NCBI RefSeq assembly: GCF_001807485.1
Contig: NZ_KV789171.1
Location: forward strand, 32,655 to 96,654
DNA: 64,000 nucleotides
From: Corynebacterium sp. HMSC08A12
Lineage (GTDB): Bacteria; Actinomycetota; Actinomycetes; Mycobacteriales; Mycobacteriaceae
Direction: 5' to 3'
In this document: piece after piece, positions 58,039 through 64,000 of the stretch
How positions within the stretch are numbered: position 1 is the stretch's first letter
How the letters are laid out: each line of letters starts with the position of its first letter
Program-made: the position numbers and the translations under genes
The notes under the pieces: model-generated
The model's input: the letters and a program-made list of their open reading frames with translations, nothing else
Database searches by the model: none
Told to the model about the DNA's origin: nothing

Positions 58039-59142
58039 TTGCCAGAGAAGATTGGCTTGCTGGCAGACCGAGGACTGCCAGCGGTGCGCGTACGCGCCAT
58101 GCTGCAACAGCTAGCTAAGGCCTCGGAGAATCACGTCTCCGGGACCAAACCCATCCTCGAATTCCGCACCGGAACGCTGCCGATGGACGAGTTCGGCAAC
58201 GTCCGGCTCGCTGACACCGCCCCCGGAATCCTGCGCGACTACGGCTGGGACCGCCTGGTGTACATCACCGACCTGCCGCTGACCACCCGCAGGCCGGTAA
58301 TCAGCCAGACCGTCGAGCAGGGCAAGGCCACCATGCTGTGCCTGCCCGCCTTCGGCCTGCTGCGCGCCAAGGAGGGGCTGCGGCAGGAGCTGTCGCGCTT
58401 GGTCTGCGGCAAGCACGCCGGAGCCGGCCAGCGCGAAAAGGGCGTAGACGAGATCGAGGGCGGCGACGTAGAGGCCGATACCACCCGCGTGCTTGAAGGC
58501 CGCGGACGAACCCTGCGCTTGCTGCTGGGGATGATCCGCGGCAACCGCCCCGGCCAGTTGATCAAGGTGCTCTCTAGCTGCCTGGCCACAGGAGTGGCCA
58601 CCGGCGGCTTCGGCATCTTCTACGGTTCGGTGTGGGAGATGTCCTACCTGATCAGCTCGTGGCGGCAGATTATGATTACCGTCTTGTCCATCACCCTGCT
58701 GACCTTCTGGTTGATCTACAAAAACGGCCTGTGGAACGGGGGCTATAGCCGCAAGCCGGAACCGTCCGTGTTGAGCGTCGGCGCCGATGCGACCTCCACA
58801 CAGGCTTCCTCCGACAGCGTGGAGTGGTGGCGCGCCCGGATGGATAACCTGGCCACCACCGGCACGGTACTGATCTCCGCGACAGGCGTGTATGCCCTGA
58901 TCTACCTGACGATGCTGCTGGTCAGCGCCGCCGTTGTGCCGGTGCCCTTCTTCGAAAGCCGAGTGAACTCCACTATCACGCCGCTGGATTATTTGACGCT
59001 GGCATGGTTTGCGGCGTCACTAGGCACCCTCGGCGGGGCCCTCGGCTCGAGCTTCGATACCGACGAATCGGTGCGCGAGGCCACATATAACCGCCGAGAG
59101 CTACAGCGCAGGCAGATCGTCGGGCTTTTCGACGGCGACTAG
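58039..59142 (+). CDS. Conserved actinobacterial membrane protein, unknown function
   Basis: A 367-residue protein. Residues 1-170 are soluble with an alpha/beta look (KIGLLADRGLPAVRVRAM; DRLVYITDLPLTTRRPVISQ); the rest carries four hydrophobic helices (about 177-197, 213-232, 273-296, 316-335). No known catalytic motif was found. The start is a TTG that keeps the GLLADRG strand; an ATG at 58099 is the alternative and would remove it. It lies alone between lpd and ramB, converging on ramB with 18 bases between. Confidence 0.72.
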   Translation: MPEKIGLLADRGLPAVRVRAMLQQLAKASENHVSGTKPILEFRTGTLPMDEFGNVRLADTAPGILRDYGWDRLVYITDLPLTTRRPVISQTVEQGKATMLCLPAFGLLRAKEGLRQELSRLVCGKHAGAGQREKGVDEIEGGDVEADTTRVLEGRGRTLRLLLGMIRGNRPGQLIKVLSSCLATGVATGGFGIFYGSVWEMSYLISSWRQIMITVLSITLLTFWLIYKNGLWNGGYSRKPEPSVLSVGADATSTQASSDSVEWWRARMDNLATTGTVLISATGVYALIYLTMLLVSAAVVPVPFFESRVNSTITPLDYLTLAWFAASLGTLGGALGSSFDTDESVREATYNRRELQRRQIVGLFDGD

Positions 59143-59160
59143 CGCTAGTTGGGGCACAAG

Positions 59161-60690
59161 CTAGTAGGGCGACACACTCGAACGGTGCGGGTCGATCTCC
59201 AACGAGCGGTGGATCGGCGGGAACGCGCGCTGCGGGCAGTTATCGCGCGGGCACAGCCGACAACCGGAGCCGATCGGCACTGCCGCGGACGTGTCCTCTA
59301 GGTCCAACCCGTCCGAATACACCGTCCGGTCGGCGTGCCGCAGCTCGCAGCCCAACCCGATGGCGAACATCTTCCCCGGCTGGCCCCATGCCGCACGGTG
59401 GTGGTTCACGGTGCGCGCGATCCACAGGTAGGTTCTCCCGTCTGGCATCTGCGCGATCTGCCGCATGATCTTGCCCGGATAGCTAAACGTCTCATACACA
59501 TTCCACAGCGGGCACGTGCCGCCGGAGTTGGAAAGGTGCAGGCCCGTCGCCGACTGGCGCTTGGACATGTTGCCCGCACGGTCCACGCGCACGAAGGTCC
59601 AGGGCACCCCGCGCAGGCTGGGGCGCTGCAGGCTGGAGAGGCGGTGGCAGACCGTCTCGTAGCCCACGCCGTATTCGCGCATAAGGAACTCGAGGTCGTA
59701 GCGCGATTCCTCCGCGGAGCTGTGGAATTGCCGGTAGGGCAGTAGCAGTGCTGCGGCATAGTAGCTGGCCAGGCCGCGCCGGGCGAGCGCGCGGGATTCC
59801 TCGGACTGGAAGTGCCCCAGCTCCACCAGCGAGTTGATGGTCGTGCCCGCCTCCAGGAACGCCAGTTCGGTGGCCAGTCGGAATGCGATCTGCCCGGGGC
59901 GCATCTTCGCCGACACGTGGAGAGTCTTTCGCTTTGGGTCGAACTTGTGCTGCGTATCGCCCAGGTCGCGCGAGTAAATCACCTGCACTTGGTGCACCTG
60001 TTGTAGCCGTTCGGCGATGATCTGTTCTGTGTGGTGTATCTGGTTCGCCCCGATGTTTATTTTGGACGCCAACTTCTCCGCCGCTACATCCAGAACATCG
60101 ATATAGTTCTGCCGGGCGTAGAAGAAATCGCGGACCTCCTCGTGCGGCATGGAGAACGCCTCTGGCCCGGAGGCCCGGCCGAAGAGCTCACCCTTGGGAG
60201 TGATGGAGAGGATGGCGGAGCCCTGCACACGCTCCTCTGTGAGCAGCGAGAGGGTGTCCGAGACATTCCGGTAGCGGGAGTGGAGATCCACGAAGGCGCG
60301 GGCCAGGTCCGGGTGGTTCTTCACCAGTGCTGCGAGCTCGGTGACGTCCGCCGGGGTGGGGCTGATCTCCGGGTCCAGGGTGACGTCCTGGACTTCCGCC
60401 AGTAGGCGGGTGGAGTCTTGGTCGGCGAAGAAGGTTGGGTCGATGCCGAAGGCGGCGGTGATGCGCTCCAACACGGCGGCGGTCAGCGGGCGCCCGTCGT
60501 GCTCGATCTGGTTCACGTAGCTGGCAGAGAGGTCCAGGATCTCGGCGAGGCGGGCCTGGGAGATTCCGCGTTCCTTGCGTAGTTGGCGAAGGCGGGAGCC
60601 GACGAAGGGGCGTTCGGTGTTGCTTTCAGGGGCGCGTTCGGGTCTGCGTTCAGATGTGGGTTCAGATGTGCGTTCAGTCGGTTTTCCCAT
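59161..60690 (-). CDS. ramB: RamB-type regulator of acetate and glyoxylate metabolism
   Basis: A 509-residue transcription regulator of the XRE/ScfR group. The N-terminal HTH is [30 protein letters not shown]; the middle is a divergent IrrE-like domain; the C-terminal domain has a cysteine cluster [17 protein letters not shown]. In C. glutamicum RamB represses aceA, aceB and acetate activation genes. The ATG at 60690 is used; a GTG three codons upstream is possible. The first 30 residues are Glu/Arg/Ser/Thr-rich, from GTTCAGATGTG-like DNA repeats. It follows aceA on the same strand, after a terminator. Confidence 0.93.
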   Translation of the reverse strand: MGKPTERTSEPTSERRPERAPESNTERPFVGSRLRQLRKERGISQARLAEILDLSASYVNQIEHDGRPLTAAVLERITAAFGIDPTFFADQDSTRLLAEVQDVTLDPEISPTPADVTELAALVKNHPDLARAFVDLHSRYRNVSDTLSLLTEERVQGSAILSITPKGELFGRASGPEAFSMPHEEVRDFFYARQNYIDVLDVAAEKLASKINIGANQIHHTEQIIAERLQQVHQVQVIYSRDLGDTQHKFDPKRKTLHVSAKMRPGQIAFRLATELAFLEAGTTINSLVELGHFQSEESRALARRGLASYYAAALLLPYRQFHSSAEESRYDLEFLMREYGVGYETVCHRLSSLQRPSLRGVPWTFVRVDRAGNMSKRQSATGLHLSNSGGTCPLWNVYETFSYPGKIMRQIAQMPDGRTYLWIARTVNHHRAAWGQPGKMFAIGLGCELRHADRTVYSDGLDLEDTSAAVPIGSGCRLCPRDNCPQRAFPPIHRSLEIDPHRSSVSPY

Positions 60691-60768
60691 GGTGTTCACC
60701 AGTATATTCGGTGGCTTTGGGGCATTGGCGAAGTTGCCATCGGCTTCATCCGTAGTAACTGCTTGTCA

Positions 60769-60812
60769 GAAAAGAGAAAGAGCCCGGCCAGCACTTTCGT
60801 GCTGACCGGGCT
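60769..60812 (-). terminator. Terminator of aceA
   Basis: AGCCCGGTCAGCAC-GAAA-GTGCTGGCCGGGCT on the minus strand (one mismatch), followed by CTTTCTCTTTTC. Confidence 0.88.
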
Positions 60813-60873
60813 TAAGTAGTGTGCGGGCTTTTCAGCTCGCGCAGCTAGTTCCTAGCGCTTGGAAGCAAGCGGC

Positions 60874-62169
60874 TTAGTGGAACTGGCCCTCCTCGGTGGA
60901 GCCCTTCAGGGCGGTGGTGGAGGAGTTCGGGTCGACGGTGGTGGCGATCTTGTCGAAGTAGCCAGCACCGACCTCGCGCTGGTGCTTCACAGCGGTGAAG
61001 CCGCGCTCCTTGGCGGAAGCGAACTCGCGGTTCTGCAGCTCCACGAAAGCGGTCATCTGGTTGCGGGCGTAGCCGTAAGCCAGGTCGAACATGGAGTGGT
61101 TCAGAGCGTGGAAGCCAGCCAGGGTGATGAACTGGAACTTGAAGCCCATTGCGCCCAGCTCGTTCTGGAACTTGGCGATGGTGTCGTCGTCCAGGTGTGC
61201 AGACCAGTTGAAGGACGGGGAGCAGTTGTAAGCCAGCAGCTGGTCCGGGTACTCGGAGCGAACAGCCTCAGCGAACTTCTTAGCCAGCTCCAGGTCCGGG
61301 GTGCCGGTCTCCATCCAGATCAGGTCAGCGTACGGAGCGTATGCCTTCGCACGGGCGATGCAGGGCTCGATGCCGTTCTGCACGTTGTAGAAGCCCTCAG
61401 CGGTGCGGCCGCCGGTCAGGAACGGCTTGTCGCGGTCGTCAACGTCGGAGGTCAGCAGGGTAGCGGCCTCAGCGTCGGTACGAGCGACAACCAGGGTCGG
61501 GGTGTTGGCAACGTCAGCTGCCAGACGTGCGGAGTTCAGGGTACGGATGTGCTGCTGGGTCGGGATCAGGACCTTGCCGCCCAGGTGGCCACACTTCTTC
61601 TCGGAGGCCAGCTGGTCCTCCCAGTGGGTACCTGCAGCGCCGGCCTTGATCATGGCCTTCTGCAGCTCGTAAACGTTCAGTGCGCCGCCGAAGCCAGCCT
61701 CGCCGTCGGCAACGATCGGAACCAGCCAGTTGTCAACGGAGGTGTCGCCCTCAACGCGAGCGATCTCGTCTGCGCGGGACAGCGCGTTGTTGATGCGCTG
61801 AACGACGGACGGAACGGAGTTCGCCGGGTACAGGGACTGGTCGGGGTAGGTGTGGCCGGACAGGTTAGCGTCACCTGCAACCTGCCAACCGGACAGGTAA
61901 ACAGCCTTCAGGCCTGCGCGGACCTGCTGAACGGCCTGGTTACCGGTCAGGGCGCCCAGGGCGTTGATGTAGGAGTCGTCACCCTTGTTGACTGCTTCCC
62001 ACAGGATCTCAGCGCCGCGGCGTGCCAGGGTGTGCTCTTCAACAACGGTGCCCTGCAGCTCTGCGACCTGCTCTGCGGTGTAATCGCGCTCGACGTGAGC
62101 CCAGCGGGGGTTCTCGTCCCAGTCCTTCTGGATTTCTTCAGCGGTACGTGCCTTGCCGACGTTCGACAT
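60874..62169 (-). CDS. aceA: Isocitrate lyase
   Basis: First glyoxylate-shunt enzyme: isocitrate to glyoxylate and succinate (431 residues). The catalytic loop is [10 protein letters not shown] with nucleophile Cys; metal and substrate motifs include [30 protein letters not shown] and NCSPSFNW. The start at 62169 (MSNVGKART) matches the corynebacterial protein; an ATG eight codons upstream (MSKEVTPY) is also in frame and has its own purine-rich site. It diverges from aceB and is followed by its terminator and ramB. Confidence 0.97.
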   Translation of the reverse strand: MSNVGKARTAEEIQKDWDENPRWAHVERDYTAEQVAELQGTVVEEHTLARRGAEILWEAVNKGDDSYINALGALTGNQAVQQVRAGLKAVYLSGWQVAGDANLSGHTYPDQSLYPANSVPSVVQRINNALSRADEIARVEGDTSVDNWLVPIVADGEAGFGGALNVYELQKAMIKAGAAGTHWEDQLASEKKCGHLGGKVLIPTQQHIRTLNSARLAADVANTPTLVVARTDAEAATLLTSDVDDRDKPFLTGGRTAEGFYNVQNGIEPCIARAKAYAPYADLIWMETGTPDLELAKKFAEAVRSEYPDQLLAYNCSPSFNWSAHLDDDTIAKFQNELGAMGFKFQFITLAGFHALNHSMFDLAYGYARNQMTAFVELQNREFASAKERGFTAVKHQREVGAGYFDKIATTVDPNSSTTALKGSTEEGQFH

Positions 62170-62429
62170 GTAGGGGGTCACTTCCTTACTCATTAAGGGG
62201 AGAGTTATGTCTTGGTCCCTGCCCGGGGGTTCCTGGCGGGGGGACACCGAGCCGCATATTCGAGAACCTCGACAGCACTTTCCAGTGCAGCCTAGGTGAA
62301 GTCTGCGTTCCGTGTCTCTACCTACGAGAGTACCAACCTAAATAACCACGTCAATGCCGGTCAGGCGGATATTTCTGTGTGGGGGTGACTCCCTTTTTTG
62401 TGAATGTTGTAAAGTTTTCCTCCACGCTG

Positions 62430-62444
62430 TTTCTAAGTGACGCC
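62430..62444 (-). repeat. Dispersed motif, one mismatch
   Basis: GGCGTCA-CT-TAGAAA on the minus strand, 13 bases from the RamB-like box. Confidence 0.5.
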
Positions 62445-62512
62445 TTAACGTCAGAACGTGATGTGGCTCTCTTGCTGCGCTTATAGGTGTGGTGCGCCAC
62501 GGGTTCACTCGT

Positions 62513-62527
62513 GGCGTCAAAAAGAAA
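62513..62527 (+). repeat. Dispersed motif, exact copy
   Basis: GGCGTCA-AA-AAGAAA in the aceA/aceB spacer, the inverted partner of the copy at 62430. Confidence 0.6.
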
Positions 62528-62684
62528 GAGAAGCGCTACCTTGCCCGATAGTCCCCTTCGGTGGGGGTGGGAAAAGTGCGATCTATGACCAACTTCATAC
62601 CGATCGTGAGGGAACTCACCTAGTCTTTGAGGATAGAGACCTTTAAATAGGTAAATCGATTGATATGTGAGGAGCCACGTCACT

Positions 62685-64000
62685 ATGACCCAGACCGAGC
62701 GCGTAACGGCCGGCGGCCTTCAGGTTGCCAAGACTCTCTACGACTTTGTTAACACTGAGGTACTTCCCGTTATCGGCAAGGATTCCGCCGAGGAGCAGGA
62801 GAAGTTCTGGGATGGCTTCGGCAAGATCGTCGAGGAGTACACCCCGCGTAACCGTGAGCTGCTGAACACTCGCGACGAGCTGCAGAAGAAGATGGACGCC
62901 TGGTACGAGGAGCACAAGGGTGCTCAGGATCCGGAGGAGTACAAGGCCTTCCTGAAGGAGATCGGCTACCTGGTCGACGAACCGGGCGACTTCGAGATTA
63001 CGACCCAGAACATCGACCCGGAGGTCGGCACGACCGGCGGTCCGCAGCTGGTGGTGCCGATCCTGAACGCCCGCTTCGCACTAAACGCAGCGAATGCCCG
63101 CTGGGGTTCCCTGTACGATGCCCTCTACGGCACCGATGCGATCTCTGAGGAGAACGGTCAGGAGAAGGGCACTGGTTACAACAAGGTTCGTGGTGACAAG
63201 GTCATCGAGTGGGGCCGTGAGTTCCTGGATCGCGTTGTGCCGCTGGAGTCTGGCTCCCACAAGGACGTCACCAAGTACGCTGTCGAGTCCGGCCAGCTGA
63301 CCGCCACCGTCGACGGTAATGATGTGCACCTGCGCAACCCGGAGGTCTACGCGGGCTTCGGCGGTGACAAGGCCAACCCGACTGACATCCTGCTGTACAA
63401 CAATGGCCTGTACATCGACATTCAGATCGACCCGGAGTCCCCGATCGGCAAGACCGACAAGGCCGGTGTGAAGGACCTGAACCTCGAATCCGCAGTCTCC
63501 ACCATCATGGACTTCGAGGACTCCGTCGCCGCCGTCGACGCAACCGACAAGACCCTGGGCTACCGCAACTGGCTGGGTCTGAACACCGGCAACCTCACTG
63601 AGGAAGTGGAGAAGGGCGGCAAGACCTTCACCCGTAAGCTCAACGAGGATCGTGTGTTTACCTCCCGTGATGGTCAGGAGCTGCGTCTGCACGGTCGTTC
63701 CCTGCTGTTCGTGCGTAATGTTGGCCACCTGATGCAGAACCCGGCGATCCTGGATCAGAATGGTGAGGAGATTTTCGAGGGCATCATGGATGCCGTTATT
63801 ACTTCGGCTGCTGCGATCCCGGGTCTGGATGAGAACAACCCGCTGCGTAACTCCCGTAATGGTTCGATCTACATTGTGAAGCCGAAGCAGCACGGCCCGG
63901 AGGAGGTTGCGTTCACCAACGACCTGTTCGGTGCGGTGGAGGATCTGTTGGGTCTGGAGCGGTTCACCCTGAAGGTTGGTGTGATGGACGAGGAGCGTCG
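62685..64000 (+). CDS. aceB: Malate synthase G, cut by window edge
   Basis: Second glyoxylate-shunt enzyme: glyoxylate plus acetyl-CoA to malate. About 438 codons of an expected 740 are present. The single-chain G form is shown by [49 protein letters not shown], the active-site strand [17 protein letters not shown] (with the metal Glu/Asp) and [12 protein letters not shown]. Its ATG follows GTGAGGAG. It diverges from aceA, the classical corynebacterial arrangement. Confidence 0.96.
   Translation, partial: MTQTERVTAGGLQVAKTLYDFVNTEVLPVIGKDSAEEQEKFWDGFGKIVEEYTPRNRELLNTRDELQKKMDAWYEEHKGAQDPEEYKAFLKEIGYLVDEPGDFEITTQNIDPEVGTTGGPQLVVPILNARFALNAANARWGSLYDALYGTDAISEENGQEKGTGYNKVRGDKVIEWGREFLDRVVPLESGSHKDVTKYAVESGQLTATVDGNDVHLRNPEVYAGFGGDKANPTDILLYNNGLYIDIQIDPESPIGKTDKAGVKDLNLESAVSTIMDFEDSVAAVDATDKTLGYRNWLGLNTGNLTEEVEKGGKTFTRKLNEDRVFTSRDGQELRLHGRSLLFVRNVGHLMQNPAILDQNGEEIFEGIMDAVITSAAAIPGLDENNPLRNSRNGSIYIVKPKQHGPEEVAFTNDLFGAVEDLLGLERFTLKVGVMDEER

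Larger units (their letters stand above)
62170..62684. promoter_or_regulatory. aceA/aceB divergent control region
   Basis: 515 bases without a gene. TTGTAAAGTTT (62407-62417) reads AAACTTTACAA on the minus strand, one substitution in that stretch from the published RamB box AAACTTTGCAAA. G-runs suited to RamA (GGGGGT at about 62381 and 62563) are present. Two dispersed motifs in opposite orientation lie at 62430-62444 and 62513-62527. GAGGAG precedes the aceB ATG. Confidence 0.6.

Noticed and set aside
60859..62196. 445-codon open frame antisense to aceA
   Set aside because: Val/Leu/Gly-rich shadow of isocitrate lyase with no recognisable motif.

Overview
The window is high-GC actinobacterial DNA, almost certainly from a mycolic-acid-containing Corynebacterium. 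This rests on the gene content: a corynomycolyltransferase, meso-diaminopimelate dehydrogenase, GlxR, RamB, a WhcA-type WhiB protein and glyoxylate genes in the corynebacterial arrangement aceB / aceA / ramB. The gene order (sigC-katA-mrp operon-ponA-whcA-ridA-glxR-nth-marP-tad-topA-cyaB-holB ... lpd-ramB-aceA-aceB) follows the conserved corynebacterial chromosome. A secreted LIP-family lipase and a large acyl-CoA dehydrogenase/oxidase are compatible with a lipid-using species, but I do not name a species. No prophage, insertion sequence, CRISPR array, plasmid gene or rRNA operon was seen; this is core chromosome with some species-specific repeats.

Layout. 1-4.2 kb: coproporphyrin ferrochelatase (cut by the left edge), the ECF factor SigC diverging from catalase, and the organic-hydroperoxide enzyme Ohr: a haem and peroxide block. 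4.2-11.3 kb: a tightly overlapping mrpA(B)-C-D-E-F-G cation/proton antiporter operon on the minus strand, with long disordered tails on several subunits. 11.3-12.5 kb: a gene-less stretch with a foldable leader, low-complexity DNA, a 24-bp repeat in two orientations and tRNA-Pro. 12.5-18.3 kb: a phosphoesterase, penicillin-binding protein 1A, WhcA, a DUF4177 mini-protein, RidA and a metallo-beta-lactamase hydrolase. 18.3-22.8 kb: GlxR, then nth, a TlpA-like thioredoxin, a CoA-pyrophosphatase Nudix protein and the MarP-like membrane protease, overlapping like an operon. 22.8-26.0 kb: an EphE-like hydrolase, a holin-X-like membrane protein, a Fic-fold protein with a ruined active site and a HAD phosphatase.

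26.2-35 kb: the actinobacterial tad (Flp-pilus-like) locus: Ssd/TadZ-like protein, TadA ATPase, a one-piece TadB-TadC protein, DUF4244 pilin and two TadE-like proteins, followed by a lipase and the DUF1998 helicase that usually neighbours this locus. 35-42.5 kb: cold shock protein, topoisomerase I, a CoA-transferase, membrane adenylate cyclase CyaB and DNA polymerase III delta-prime. 42.5-48 kb: tRNA-Thr, a small secreted protein, Ddh, an amino-acid permease and a two-component system next to a 53-residue membrane peptide. 48-56 kb: acyl-CoA dehydrogenase, MFS transporter, flippase-like protein, M1 aminopeptidase and mycolyltransferase. 56-64 kb: lipoamide dehydrogenase, a membrane protein, RamB, isocitrate lyase and malate synthase (cut by the right edge).

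How the genes connect: CyaB makes cAMP and GlxR senses it; RamB sits beside its classical targets aceA/aceB; SigC, KatA, Ohr, WhcA and RidA form a stress theme. The most unusual signal is not a gene. A motif GGCGTCA-N2-AAGAAA occurs six times exactly and seven more times with one mismatch, in both orientations, inside and between genes, in different reading frames. This looks like selection on DNA rather than on protein.
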